In this document: positions 1 through 9,782 of the stretch, piece after piece
Layout: each line of letters begins with the position of its first letter
Position numbering within the stretch: position 1 is the first letter of the stretch
From: Lepidostoma basale
Taxonomy: Eukaryota > Arthropoda > Insecta > Trichoptera > Lepidostomatidae
Reading direction: 5' to 3'
Length of the DNA stretch: 64,000 nt
Assembly: GCA_022606425.2 (NCBI GenBank)
Contig: JAHDVF020001301.1
Coordinates: 1 to 64,000, forward strand
Position numbers and translations under genes: made by a program
The notes under the pieces: generated by a model
Database searches by the model: none
The model's input: the letters and a program-made list of their open reading frames with translations, nothing else
What the model was told of the DNA's origin: nothing

Positions 1-7
1 CAAACAC

Positions 8-72
8 GTCATTCTCATAAAATATAATAAAACTTCTATAAAACAGAAATTTTCTTGGGAATAAATTTTTAT
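8..72. repeat. FB-B foldback arm (partial)
   Basis: One arm of the FB-B palindromic family, recognised by the block GTCATTCTCATAAAATATAA followed by AAAACTTCTATAAAACAG. The same block recurs at 4575-4764, 15100-15300, 35385-35610, 49700-49865 and 57690-57920. The other arm would lie outside the window. No coding content. Confidence 0.6.
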
Positions 73-73
73 T

Positions 74-370
74 AAATAGTCCATTGTTTTGGCCGAAACA
101 CTTTGATACTTTAACATTATAAACTGTTAAATTAAAATAAACTTTGTTTTATGTATCACAATTGTATTTTTATTTTACGCGACAGCTGTTTCGTAAACCT
201 ATGTTGACATCATCAGGTATTACAATTATACATCAAATCTTACAATAATATATCATTTGATATATTATTGTAACACCTGATGATGTCAACATAGGTTGAC
301 GAAACAGCTGTCGCGTATAACAAAAATACAATTGTGATACATAAAGCAAAGATTTCAATTTAACAGTTCA
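74..370. repeat. FB-A foldback element with hammerhead-like arms
   Basis: Large inverted repeat. The left arm runs from AAATAGTCCATTG through AACTGTTAAATT and reads in reverse complement what the right arm reads forward, ending at AATTTAACAGTT. Each arm holds a hammerhead-like core, best preserved on the + strand at 277-312. The same element occurs at 23118-23310, 24352-24640, 31190-31425, 31783-32055 and 46252-46499. It has no open reading frame. I infer a non-autonomous retroelement or MITE-like unit; the motif order resembles that of Penelope-like elements. Confidence 0.7.
277..312 (+). ncRNA. Hammerhead-ribozyme-like motif (FB-A copy 1)
   Basis: Reads CTGATGA (277-283), one extra T (284), GTCAAC (285-290), loop ATAG, GTTGAC (295-300), GAAAC (301-305), AGCT, GTC (310-312). 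The six-base stem II pairs perfectly. ACAGCTGT around the cleavage triplet is self-complementary, as in dimer-forming hammerheads. Flanking stem I is ACAC before the core and GCGT after it: three of four pairs, the mismatch fitting decay of a CpG. The extra base between the core and stem II is not canonical, so activity is uncertain. Confidence 0.45.
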
Positions 371-884
371 TAATTATTTATTAGTTTTCTTTAGGATCTG
401 ACTGGTTTGGTAGCTCGTCGCCAGGCTACTGACACTACTATGAAGTGAAGTTTACTTTTAGTTATATAATATTTCACAATGTAGTAAAAATTTAATGATT
501 CCAGAAACCGGTTTTAATTTAAGAATAAAAATAAAACGATTTTATGATACAACTTAAAAAAATTGAAACGTGCTAAATGGATGTGTGGTATATTGCTCAA
601 CTGAACTAACTAAAAAAATGATTCCTCTCAATCTTTCTTGGCAAACGTTCACATAAATCTATTTTTCTTCATAAGATAGAAGTATAAGTAAATATAGATA
701 AATAAAATAATAATAATTAAATTGTGATATATCTATGTATTGGTAGTTGTGGTTTTTATTTTGTAAAACTCCAACTCCAACAACTCATGCATTATAACTA
801 AAACGCGATTGTTTGTTGGTTTTACAGAGATATTTTATTTATATTTTTTTAAATATATAAATACCCTTTAACCTTTGTTTTTTC
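371..884. other. AT-rich spacer
   Basis: No gene or clear element. A short CCAGAAACCGGTTTT block near 503 resembles the GAAACCGGT part of the FB-C/FB-F foldbacks and may be an eroded arm. Nothing else supported. Confidence 0.4.
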
Positions 885-1229
885 TCTCACCGTATCGTTT
901 CTGATTCTGTCTCTTAGGCTTATTCCTAACATGCCTCTTTGGGTCACTCGTAGTTTCTCGACACTTTATTTGGACAATGTAACAGTTTCAAGACCATAAG
1001 TATCAACTGGCGACTCTAAAATAGCAATGAACAGGTCAGGTAGCCAAAAGGATGAAAAATGGACTGCTGACTTGGAGACCGTGGACGGCGAAGAGAAGTT
1101 CAGGGCGACCGCAACTACGGTAGAAGGATGATCTTAACAGACACGTCAAAATAACCTGGATGCAGTCTGAACAGGACAGAGTGACATGGAAGCGAATGGA
1201 GCGGACGGACAAGAAGAAGAAGAAGAAGA
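885..1229 (+). mobile_element. LINE 3' fragment with inverted 5' part
   Basis: Two pieces of one reverse-transcriptase C-terminal region lie in opposite orientations. On the minus strand, 1010 down to 885 reads DTYGLETVTLSK, a stop, then SVEKLRVTQRGMLGISLRD and RIRNDTVR, a typical LINE YGxETW...MLGxSLRDRIRN block. On the plus strand, 1035-1210 reads QVAKRMK...LLTWRPWTAKRSSGRP...DDL...WMQSEQDRVTWKR, the next segment of the same protein family, followed by an (AAG)n tail to 1229. The order is consistent with one insertion whose 5' part was inverted (twin priming). Stops in both parts show it is dead. Confidence 0.6.
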
Positions 1230-1285
1230 AATACCCTTTACAAATGAGTTTTGCAAAGTATTTATATTTTTATATAATATTTTTT

Positions 1286-1387
1286 TAAAACGGTAGATAC
1301 GTGGAACATAAATTAAATAGACGATATGTGCACCACATGTGCACGACACGATTTTACGATCTAAGTGTGCGCGGGAGATGCCTATTA
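1286..1387 (+). mobile_element. SINE-L copy 1, 5' half (interrupted)
   Basis: Starts with CGTGGAACATAAATTAAATAG and runs to GAGATGCCTAT. It matches the antisense copy at 23696-24075. That copy continues with GGTGGCGATGAGG, which here only resumes at 3358, after the transposon at 1388-3355. No coding capacity. Confidence 0.65.
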
Positions 1388-1426
1388 TACTCCGGCCGTT
1401 TTAAACTGAGTCTTGGGGCCATAAAT
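1388..1426 (+). repeat. Left terminal inverted repeat of the DDE transposon
   Basis: The inner 23 bases (1404-1426, starting AACTGAGTCTTGGGGCC) are the exact reverse complement of 3317-3339. The outer 16 bases, starting TACTCCGG, match the other end poorly. Confidence 0.7.
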
Positions 1427-1653
1427 GTCAATAGAGATAGGGATGGGAAGCGACCGTTATCGATTTTTTCGTCGATCGATATACGATACGATCGACTATA
1501 ATGATTTTATATGATCTGTACGTTATGATATGTATGATGGGTCACTAATGATTGGCTTTACCAATTGCAGTGCGTGTTTTTTTTTGTTGTTGCTATAAAT
1601 GTGTTTACAGCAATTAAATAAATACATTCGTGTGTCACCACTCGTTGCGCACT

Positions 1654-2956
1654 ATGGATAGTTTATTTTCTAACGTTGATTTGAAGAAATTACATGGCGA
1701 TATTAGCCCTCAAACTCCAACAGTGATTCACAACGTATGCACGGCCGCGTTTATTTGTGGTGTGAGTAGAGCGACAGTGGACCGAATAAAGACTGAATTA
1801 TTGCAATTAGGCAGGCCCTGTACACCAAGAGCAAATTTTAAGAAACCAGAAACTGTCACCAATAGTAGAGTATCCTAAAATATTTTTTTTTACCTACCTG
1901 TATAGTCATAAGCGCTTTGGTTATATACTATAATGTTTATGATTTAAAAAAATAAATTGAAATTGAAATCCGTCCGTGAGAACAATTACCTGATTTTAAA
2001 TGCGGAAAAAATTCGATGAGAACACTCATGAAGGAGATTGGGTTTAAATATAAGAAAAATGCCGAAGGACGTAAATATTTAATGGAAAGAACAGATGTTG
2101 TTTGTGCCAGAATGGACTTTTTAAGGAAATTGGATTTACTTAGAAAAACTAACGATCAGCGACCGCGTTTCTATCTGGATGAAACATGGATTAATCAAAA
2201 CCATTCAGGAAAGCGTATGTGGCTTGGAAGCAACGATGAAGGTGGTTTCAAGAATCAGCCTGTAGGAAAAGGTCAACGATTGATAATTTGCCATGCGGGT
2301 TCCACAAGGACTGGCTTTGTTCCAGAAGCGAAGCTAATATTTAAAGCGGTAAAATCGAAGGATGCTGATTATCACACATAAATGGATGGCGACACATATA
2401 TGGCATGGTTTTCCGCATTCCTAAATGTACTTGAACAGCCCTCAGTTAAAATCGTCGATAACGCAAGCTATCATTCAATGCAGTTGGAAAAGATACCCAC
2501 AAGAAACACAAGGAAAGCCGAGATTCAAGAATGGTTAACAAATAAAAACATTCCACATTCCAGCAGAGAAATTATAGAAGAGTTAATTAGAAAAGTAAAA
2601 GCCAGTAACCCGCAGAAGGTCTACGCTTTAGACAATCTGGCAAATGAGCGAGGCCACGAAGTAATATGGCTGCCTCCACATCACTGTCAATATAACCCAA
2701 TAGAATTAATTTGGGCACAAGTAAAGAGATAAATTGCAAATAATAATAATAATACATTCAAGATAGCAGATGTTGAAAATCACCTCCACCGAGCCATCGA
2801 TAATGTCACACAAGAAGACTGGGCCAAATGTATGAGACATGCCGAGGAACTTCAAAACAGTGACCTACAGAAAGCTTGCTCAGAAAGCGAGATCACGCGC
2901 CGCTTATAATAAATTTGGCAGAAGACACTGATGAAGAAAAGTCCGATCGGGATTGA
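1654..2956 (+). pseudogene. Transposase pseudogene, DD81E spacing
   Basis: Catalyses cut-and-paste transposition in the family; broken here. The start at 1654 opens with MDSLFSNVDL, then a helix-turn-helix-like stretch (FICGVSRATVDRIKTE). The frame closes at 1876-1878. About 90 bases of unrelated AT-rich sequence follow, ending AAATTGAAATTGAAAT like a retroelement tail. Reading resumes near 1980 (LPDFK...LMKEIGFKYKK). The catalytic core follows: first D in YLDETWIN, second D in IVDNASYH, E in YNPIELIW, with 81 residues between the last two. In-frame stops lie at 2379-2381 (HT*MDG) and 2730-2732 (KR*IAN), and a frameshift near 2870-2910. The acidic tail AEDTDEEKSDRD ends at 2956. The related-family call rests on motifs; the stops make it inactive. 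Confidence 0.75.
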
Positions 2957-3316
2957 TACATTTTTTTGTAATATAAACGGCTCTTTTAAGGGCCACAATA
3001 TGATCTACTTTGTTTTTATACTTAACTTTCTTTCTGTGTTTATAGACATACGGTATACAAATTTTAAAATTAAACAATTTTTCGGTTTTTACTGGTATTT
3101 AATTTAGTATCTGGTAGTCACTAATTTCATACTAATTTAAATGCACATAAAACCCATAAATAAAGATTAATATCAAAACTTTGTTAACTCGTTAAAGTTT
3201 ATGAACAAGATACGATAATAAACGTTACTTATCGATATTTTTATTTTATTGTTACGCCCAACCCTAAACCGCTCCATAAGGCCCGTAAGTGCAAGCGAGA
3301 TAGACATAGAGAAATG

Positions 3317-3355
3317 ATTTATGGCCCCAAGACTCAGTTCATTCCGATTTTACTA
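3317..3355 (-). repeat. Right terminal inverted repeat of the DDE transposon
   Basis: Reverse complement of the left end across 23 bases (3317-3339); the outer part to 3355 has diverged. Followed directly by the TA duplication and then by the resumed SINE-L. Confidence 0.7.
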
Positions 3356-3507
3356 TAGTGGCGATGAGGTTCGCAACCTATCACACCGCCTCTCCCGCAG
3401 GGCGAAAAGAGAATGATGGAGTGCCGCATCGGTTAAAATGTGACAGTCCATTATTTCCGCCTACCCTTTCGATGAGACGGCGTGATGGTTAGTTAGTTAG
3501 TTAGTTT
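3356..3507 (+). mobile_element. SINE-L copy 1, 3' half
   Basis: Resumes GTGGCGATGAGGTTCGCAAC after the transposon and continues through GGGCGAAAAGAGAATGATGG. It ends with the LINE-A 3' terminus (GTCCATT...GAGACGGCGTGATGG) and a TTAG-repeat tail. The head is unlike LINE-A coding sequence while the tail is the same, so I infer a SINE using the LINE-A machinery. Confidence 0.65.
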
Positions 3508-4224
3508 TAAATAATATATCTCGACAAAACAATCGCGTTAACGAGTATATATATATATATTATATTTTAATACTCAGTTTTCTCAGCGGAAAGCAATCTC
3601 TTCTGGGTTTTACTCTAAAAATAAGAAATGATGAGCAAAAATATGATATACATAACTTACGACTGGTGCCAGTTGAGCTTCTTGGTGGAATATTTTAATT
3701 GTGGAATCTGATTCTGTGAAACTAATGATATTTTCCATTAGCTAGCTACATTCAAACTATGATTTGAAAAAACGTAACTTTATCATCCACTCCAAAATTT
3801 GTGTGAAAAATATTTTTTCCCGAAAATGCAATCACACTTGCGCGATATTTAAGGGCCGGATATTGATTTAGGCGAACATTCCCGTGAAGTGCCGCGGCCT
3901 CCGATAGCAGAAATGATAAAACTTCTCGCATTTCTATTCTTTATTACTATTTCTCAGACATTCAATCTTGCTTTCTCTACTTTTCTATCATTTCAAAGGA
4001 TTTCGAGAGATAATTTTGTTTATTTAAGATGAAAGGACGCTTTTTGCATGAAAATTTATAAGAAACTACCAAATACGGATTTTTTCAAGAAAACATCTCA
4101 CGAAATGAGTTTTTTTTTTTAATAATTTACTTTACCTTTTTTATTCTACATCACATATTATGTTTATTTAACATTAATCTTCAATCATGTTTGGATTCTC
4201 AAATAATCCAAAACAGTTTAATAC
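3508..4224. other. AT-rich spacer
   Basis: Contains a short (AT)n run at 3546-3562 and a slightly GC-richer patch at 3838-3910 (GGGCCGGATATTG, GTGCCGCGGCC). No reading frame or element recognised. Confidence 0.4.
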
Positions 4225-4302
4225 ACCTGGGTGGTGGGCTAAGGAAAAACCGCTGGCTCTTTAATCAGGGGTGTGCATTCAATTCTAACGACCCGATCTT
4301 AT
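4225..4302 (+). mobile_element. SINE-2 tRNA-like head
   Basis: CCTGGGTGGTGGGCTAAGG then GCTGGCTCT then ATTCAATTCTAACGACCC resembles a decayed tRNA with the region of box B (GTTCAANNC). It matches the antisense copies at 18285-18480 and 36085-36262. No intact cloverleaf, so not a tRNA gene. Confidence 0.5.
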
Positions 4303-4574
4303 TATAATAATAAATTTTGATTTCTCCTCAAATGAAATAATTTGAAATTATAATGCTTTATATAAAATAAGTAGTTCGCTTAGATTGGGATCTTGTGAGC
4401 TTCGTCTGGTTGAATATAAGATTCTTGAGTTTTCCTTTAGTATAGTAGTCTTGGACATATGTACAAAAGAAAATATAGGTATATAAAAGAACAACTGTTA
4501 TTATTTGATTTGAAATTATTCAATTGTTTAATATTATCCTTTCTGGTAAGTTATTGTTTCTTGAGCGTATTAAA

Positions 4575-4764
4575 TAATTAATACGAATGATAACTTCGGT
4601 TTCTAGAAGTTTATTATAATTTATAGGAATAACATGTTTAGCTTTTATTAGGCATTATCAAATGTTACAACACCATTTAATAATGACATAGAAATACGAA
4701 ATAGGTTATTAATAAAAATTATAATGAAACTTCTAGAAAACAGACGTTTTCATTGGTATCAATT
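4575..4764. repeat. FB-B foldback element
   Basis: Imperfect palindrome. The left arm carries ATTAATACGAATGATAAC and TTCTAGAAGTTTATTATAA; the right arm carries AAACTTCTAGAAAACAGACG. The centre holds TAGGCATTATCAAATG. Same family as 35385-35610, which is the cleaner copy. Confidence 0.65.
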
Positions 4765-4913
4765 ATTCCTGGTTATGTTCATTGAAATCCGATCACAGGC
4801 AAAAATTATTTAATGTACGTTTTCAATATAATGTGATAAAAGTATTCAACGTTTTAATTATTTCAACTCAAGTTCACCCTATCTATTGTTTTAATATTTA
4901 ATTTATTTAAATA

Positions 4914-4942
4914 TTAGGTCCTTACATATGAAATTGGCGTTT
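4914..4942 (+). repeat. mariner left terminal inverted repeat
   Basis: Twenty-nine bases identical in reverse complement to 6062-6090; preceded by the TA target duplication at 4912-4913. Confidence 0.93.
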
Positions 4943-5105
4943 TGCCGTAGGTACTGGCAACTTTGATCTCAAATATCTTCTCTTTGGTTAGGAATTCCAA
5001 ATTCAAATTTATACAGCTATTTACTCAAGTATTTGTGTTTTGAAAATTATAATTCATTTGTTTTTTCCTCAATTTTTTTTTTCTTTGCGTCACTCAGTTT
5101 ACAAA

Positions 5106-6013
5106 ATGGAAAACTTGAAATATCGCGTTATTTACGAGTACGAGTTCCACCGTGGCACCAGTGTTGCAGAAACGGCTCGAAGGATTAATGATGTGATAAT
5201 GAAGAATTGAAGGCTATTGTGGAAGCGGATCCATCGCAAACCACGTCCGAGTTAGCTGCAGGCTGCGGTGTTAGTGTTAAAACTGTTTTAATCCACTTGA
5301 AGCAAATTGGGAAGGTGAAAAAGCTTGAAAGGTGGGTACCTCACGAATTGAGTGAAGCAAATCAACAAACGCGCGTTGACTGCTGCGTTGCATTACTCAA
5401 CCGGCACAATAATGAAGGGATTTTGAATCGAATCATTACCTGTGATGAAAAGTGGATCCTGTATGATAATCGGAAGCGCTCATCGCAATGGCTGAACCCT
5501 GCCGAACCAGCCAAACCATGCCCCAAGCGAAAATTGACTCCAAAAAAGTTACTTGTGAGCGTTTGGTGGACTAGTGCTGGTGTCGTTCACTACAGCTTTC
5601 TTAAATCTGGCCAGACGATTACGGCAGATGTCTATTGTCAGCAACTGCAAACCATGATGGAAAAGCTAGCTGCTAAACAACCGAGGCTGGTTAATCGCTT
5701 TAGGCCACTGCTGCTTCATGATAACGCTAGACCACACACTGCACAACAGACGGCTACCAAATTAGAAGAGCTTCAATTGGAATGTCTAAGACATCCACCG
5801 TACTCTCCGGACCTTGCCCCAACAGATTACTATTTTTTTCGAAATTTGGATAACTTCTTGCAAGGGAAAAAATTCAACTCCGATGGGGCAGTCCAAACCG
5901 ACTTCAAAGATTTTATTGATTCCCGTCCGAATGGTTTTTTTAGTAAAGGGATCGATGAACTACCTATGAGATGGCAAAAGTGCATAGATAGCAATGGTAC
6001 ATACTTTGATTAA
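5106..6013 (+). pseudogene. mariner transposase (D34D) with N-terminal deletion and frameshift
   Basis: The transposase binds the element ends and moves the element by cut and paste. The ATG at 5106 opens MENLKYRVIYEYEFHRGTSV and ETARRINDV, then hits TGA at 5208-5210. The long frame runs from about 5195 (DNEELKAIVEADPS) to the stop at 6011-6013. Counted from 5207 it is 268 residues, with the mariner WVPHEL motif at residues 43-48, D80 in TCDEKW, D172 in HDNARPH and D207 in YSPDLAPTDYY. Thirty-four residues lie between the last two, which defines D34D mariners. Roughly 40 residues of the DNA-binding region, normally between RINDV and NEELKA, are missing and the join shifts the frame. All three catalytic residues remain, so the loss is N-terminal only. 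Confidence 0.92.
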
Positions 6014-6061
6014 ATAAATATATTATATTTAAAAAAAATCAACTTTTCTTCCTCCCATACG

Positions 6062-6090
6062 AAACGCCAATTTCATATGTAAGGACCTAA
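6062..6090 (-). repeat. mariner right terminal inverted repeat
   Basis: Reverse complement of 4914-4942 without mismatch; followed by TA at 6091-6092. Confidence 0.93.
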
Positions 6091-6704
6091 TATTTGCAGA
6101 TACGTAGAGCATGTATTTTCACCTTCATTCGATGACAGACTCAAAATATATTACCATTAACATGACGACGAAAGACTAATTGTGTAATCGGCTGGTACTA
6201 TAATATTCCAGAATATTATTTTATTTACCAAGTTTCATATCGCGAGTTAATAAAAATAAACAACGTCAGCTAAATATATTGCTAGTTGCGCTTATAGTTT
6301 TTTTTGACTTATGGACAAGTTAATTCTTTCGCAACATTTGCATACATATTATTATGGGGTCAGGCACGCAATGCCGGCGGCACGGTACATCACAGAGGTA
6401 CCTTATATGGCCCAGCCCGTATAGGGGCGAGATAGGTGTTCTCCTTATCTTGCTCTGACTATGGCGATACTTGTATTGCGAATAGCATGTTAATTCCCTG
6501 ACAGTCTGTCGTAAGAGGGTCATTGCCTTTATATGTGACTGTTTTATTATGCGTACATAAACACAATGTTTACCTATATGCATAGAAACTGTATTGTTTT
6601 ACATAACGAGCCATTTAATTACAAATTTTATTTCGACAAATTTTAGAATTTGATCAAATTAGTGCAATTTTTGTAAATAGCATTCACGCGAACGTTGTGC
6701 CTTT
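6091..6704. other. Unassigned spacer with a GC-richer island
   Basis: 6330-6560 is richer in GC than its surroundings (CAATGCCGGCGGCACGG, GTATAGGGGCGAGATAGG) and might be host DNA or an old retroelement. I recognise no protein or RNA in it. The rest is AT-rich. Confidence 0.35.
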
Positions 6705-6869
6705 CCGTAACTAGTAAGAGAGGGAGAGGAAGACCTCAAACCACCTGACACTAAAACTCAAACCCTAGACCTAAAGAAGAAATTTGCTGACCAACGAAAC
6801 ACCTAGCGCCAAATGATAAAAAATGTCGACCCCGAGTAACGGGAAGAGGCGAGGGGAAAGAAGAAGACG
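6705..6869 (+). mobile_element. LINE 3' fragment (LINE-D-like)
   Basis: GAGGGAGAGGAAGACCTCAA reads GRGRPQ, the basic motif near the C terminus of many LINE proteins. It is followed by KKKFADQRNT and, at the end, CGACCCCGAGTAACGGGAAG leading into an AAGAAGAAG tail, like the end of LINE-D at 46510-46852 (DPKEREMARRKK). Heavily decayed. Confidence 0.45.
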
Positions 6870-7379
6870 TATGTTCTTCATATCTTCACTTTTGTGATCC
6901 TTTGCTGAAATTTAATTCGTAAAAATTACATCAACGAATTCTCTTCTCCAATTATTTTATAATAGTTTTAATTTTTTCACATTTTTGTTTATTTTCATAA
7001 GAAGGATCTTATATAACTATTATTTAACATTTATTACACATGCTGTATAATTTTATTTGTTATATTTTGGTATATATGGATATACTTTATTCATAAGCAC
7101 TCCAATTTGTCAATCGTAATCAGAAATTTGTGTGATCTGTCTTCTAGTACATAGAAACATTCTACTCGTGCTATTTTATATATCAGAATTAAACATAAAC
7201 CCAACGTTCTGGTTCTGAATAACAATCTGGTTATGTAAAAACATTTTATATACCCGCCGACTTACAAGCAACCAACAAACTTTTTAATAAGAAGATCTTC
7301 AAAAATATTTTTCATTCTATTTTTCCCTCCGTTATCACTCTGTTTTCTCGTCATTTGACTATTTTTTTTAATAAATTCT
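6870..7379. other. AT-rich spacer
   Basis: No supported feature. Confidence 0.4.
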
Positions 7380-7745
7380 TCTTCGCTTACACCGACACCG
7401 TGAGGAGGATAGCGCGTAACACAGATAGCGGATACCCACCGCCGCATCCTGGTATGTGCGAGTACCCATCACATCAACATAGGAGGCACGTCAAATATTC
7501 CCGGCGCATATAGGATTTTGTGTGGCATACCTCGCCAACAAAAACTTTACGAATTTCGGTTCAGTCATGCTGATAAAACGCACGCACGTGAAAAAATTAT
7601 TACGACCGCTGAAACAATTCCAAAATTTTTGCTTTCAGCTCATTACTCGGATCGTGATTGTGGAGAAACGGAGGAACACACCACGCGAGGTCAGGGGGCG
7701 GAGGGGAGCGGAAGGGCCGGCCAAATCGGGGGAGAGTCGTAAACA
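7380..7745. other. GC-rich island, unknown
   Basis: CpG-containing stretch with ACCCACCGCCGCATCC near 7435 and GTCAGGGGGCGGAGGGGAGC near 7693, in sharp contrast to its flanks. Open frames of 74-78 codons overlap here but resemble nothing known. Could be a host regulatory element, a first exon or an old repeat. Confidence 0.3.
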
Positions 7746-8702
7746 TATCAATTATTGAAATTTACCTGAAAGGTCCATACTTGAGTAGCTGAACAAGAGT
7801 CCCGATAAAAAGTTGCACTGACCTATATTCATTATGCACAATACATTTTCATTTACATTTAAGTTTTGGCCCCAAGAGATTTTTAATGGAAAATACAAAA
7901 AATATATCTAATGTTCATATACGGGTACTTTCGTATGAAGCACCCAATTTGTGGTGTGGCATTATTCAAAAATAATTTTAAAACACTTCTACAAGTTTTT
8001 ACGAGTACATTGCTTTATATTTGTCACTCCATTTTAACATCCCACAATAATTAAAATTATCAACATTTTTAGTTTGTTTTGTAGCCCTGACGAAACTCCG
8101 GCAGGAGCGAAACCGATAATAAAATTAAATTGATTAAAAAAACAAGTAAAAGTATTTTATAATTATGTTTCAAAATTTGAGTTAAAAAATTGATTTGTTA
8201 TCAAAAAAAAATCTTATTCCATAATCCCTAAAAACAATTATTTATCACAACGTTAACAAGTAGATGTTTATATTTATGAGCTTAAAATATCTTATGTATT
8301 GAATTTTATTCAATCCACAAGGTTTACACTATACGTACGGAGCTACCTACTAATTTCGTGAGAAACCGAAAAAGTATTAAGAAAATACTTTCAAATACAA
8401 ATACGTGTTATTTTTTAAATAAACATAGAACGTACGCTGTCTCTCTGTATTCTAAACAGGGTTATTATAACGAAGGAAGTTCACTATCTACGCCTTCATA
8501 CATCTAAACGATAAAGGATTGTATCGAAAAAAATATCGTAGTATGATATCGTGTTAGAACGTGATATACATAAGATATAATATTTAGGTTCCTAATATTG
8601 TATATTTTATAGTACAAGTATTTGAACATATAAGTAGCATTTGTATTTCATTGTAATGCTATAAAAATGGTTAATGCAATTAATATATAGTAGAAAAAAT
8701 CT
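7746..8702. other. AT-rich spacer with one hammerhead-like arm
   Basis: 8087-8117 reads CTGACGA, AA, CTCC, GGCA, GGAG, C, GAAACCG: the shared foldback motif with a four-base stem II and a lost cleavage triplet. It is flanked by ATAATAAAATTAAATTG. The rest is AT-rich without features. Confidence 0.4.
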
Positions 8703-9046
8703 GAATGCAAATGATGGTGTATTATGAACAAAATAATGAAAGAATCATTAAGATTGTTTGGACACATAGAAAGAATGAATGAAGAAAGAATGGTAAAAAA
8801 AATATATGTTGACGACGTAAATGGAACTAGAAAAAGAGGAAGACCAAGGAAAACGTAGCACGACCAAATAAATCAAATATTGAATGTCGGCCACGTGAGG
8901 AGTCAGAGAGATCGACGCGCGTGCATGACACTATATATAAATGTTGAGGAATCGAGAGAAAGATGTCAGGAAAGAAGAGTGTGGCAGTCCATTCCTTCTG
9001 CCTACTCCTTCGGTGAGACGGCATGATGGTTAGTAAGTTAGTTAGC
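8703..9046 (+). mobile_element. LINE-A 3' fragment
   Basis: The last ~110 codons of the LINE-A protein, broken. It reads MNKIMKESLRLFGHIERMN, ERMVKKIYVDDVNGTRKRGR, then a stop where KTWHDQ becomes KT*HDQ. After that come INQILNVGHVRSQRDRRACM and CQERRVWQSIPSAYSFGETA. The 3' tail GATGGTTAGTAAGTTAGTTAG follows. Truncated at the 5' end, as most copies here. Confidence 0.8.
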
Positions 9047-9782
9047 AAAATAATATTAACGTTTCATAATTAACTACAATAAAATAACTTCGGTATAGCT
9101 AATGACCACAATTTTTTACAGTTTCGGTTATTCCGGAAAAATATACGATTGTGTTCTACTTTATTTGTGCTAATTATCATATAAATATCAAAATAAAAAC
9201 TACATAGAATACTAAAGCAGTCTACAATGATACGCCCTGAATACACCAAAACTCATAATTAAAAACACATTACAATATTTATCTTGGAAACTAAGGAAAC
9301 TCGTTATACTCTAGAGGAGAGCTTGGCGGGCTCGATAGGCTTCCAGGATATGTTGGAAATTATATCGAGTTTCAACAGCAGAGTAAGGGGAGGTTTAAAC
9401 GCACAGCCAATCCTTCCACGTTTCAGGTGCTTCTCTTAAAAATCATTTACGAAAACATTCCTCCTCTGAACTTAATTAAAATATTTTATTACAAAAAATT
9501 TAATAAAATCGGAGACGGTTTTTCATACGAAGGCTTGAATTTTGGATATCATCTGCTGAAATGCAAAAAATTGCGACGAATTCTCTGATATGAATGCATG
9601 CATGGAACTTTATATGTAAAATAATATAAATGTATTCGTGTGTGTATGAATATATTTGCATTTATTCGTTTGGTTTACATACGAAAAGTTTTTTCTCCTA
9701 AAAACCAACATTATGTACGCAATTGAAAATATTTTTAATTCAGAAGTTAGCTACATTTTTTTCAAAAGTGAAAATATAATGT
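9047..9782. other. Spacer with a mildly GC-richer patch
   Basis: 9300-9425 (GAGGAGAGCTTGGCGGGCTC, GTAAGGGGAGGTTTAAACGC) stands out from AT-rich flanks; nothing recognisable. Elsewhere no feature. Confidence 0.35.

Larger units (their letters stand above)
1388..3355 (+). mobile_element. DDE transposon (IS630-Tc1-mariner type, wide D-E spacing) inserted in SINE-L
   Basis: A 1968-bp insertion flanked by TA on both sides (1386-1387 and 3356-3357), splitting SINE-L between GAGATGCCTAT and GTGGCGATGAGG. Its ends carry a perfect 23-bp inverted repeat at 1404-1426 and 3317-3339, with a weakly matching outer 16 bp. It encodes one decayed transposase (1654-2956). TA duplication, inverted termini and a DDE protein are the hallmarks of the Tc1/mariner group. 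The spacing of 81 residues between second D and E is far wider than the 34-41 of common families; from memory it resembles the group published as DD82E ('Sailor'). Confidence 0.75.
4914..6090 (+). mobile_element. mariner element, internally deleted
   Basis: A 1177-bp element with 29-bp perfect terminal inverted repeats (4914-4942 and 6062-6090, outermost bases TTAGGTCCTTACATATG) flanked by TA at 4912-4913 and 6091-6092. It carries a D34D transposase frame. Length is short of the usual 1.3 kb, explained by a deletion near 5190-5195. The identical ends suggest a fairly recent insertion. Confidence 0.93.

Noticed and set aside
74..370. Full Penelope-like element
   Set aside because: No Penelope reverse transcriptase or GIY-YIG endonuclease is seen near any foldback; only the motif layout suggests the link.
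6320..6583. 87-codon minus-strand frame
   Set aside because: Lies on a GC-richer island but shows no recognisable motif; left as unassigned.
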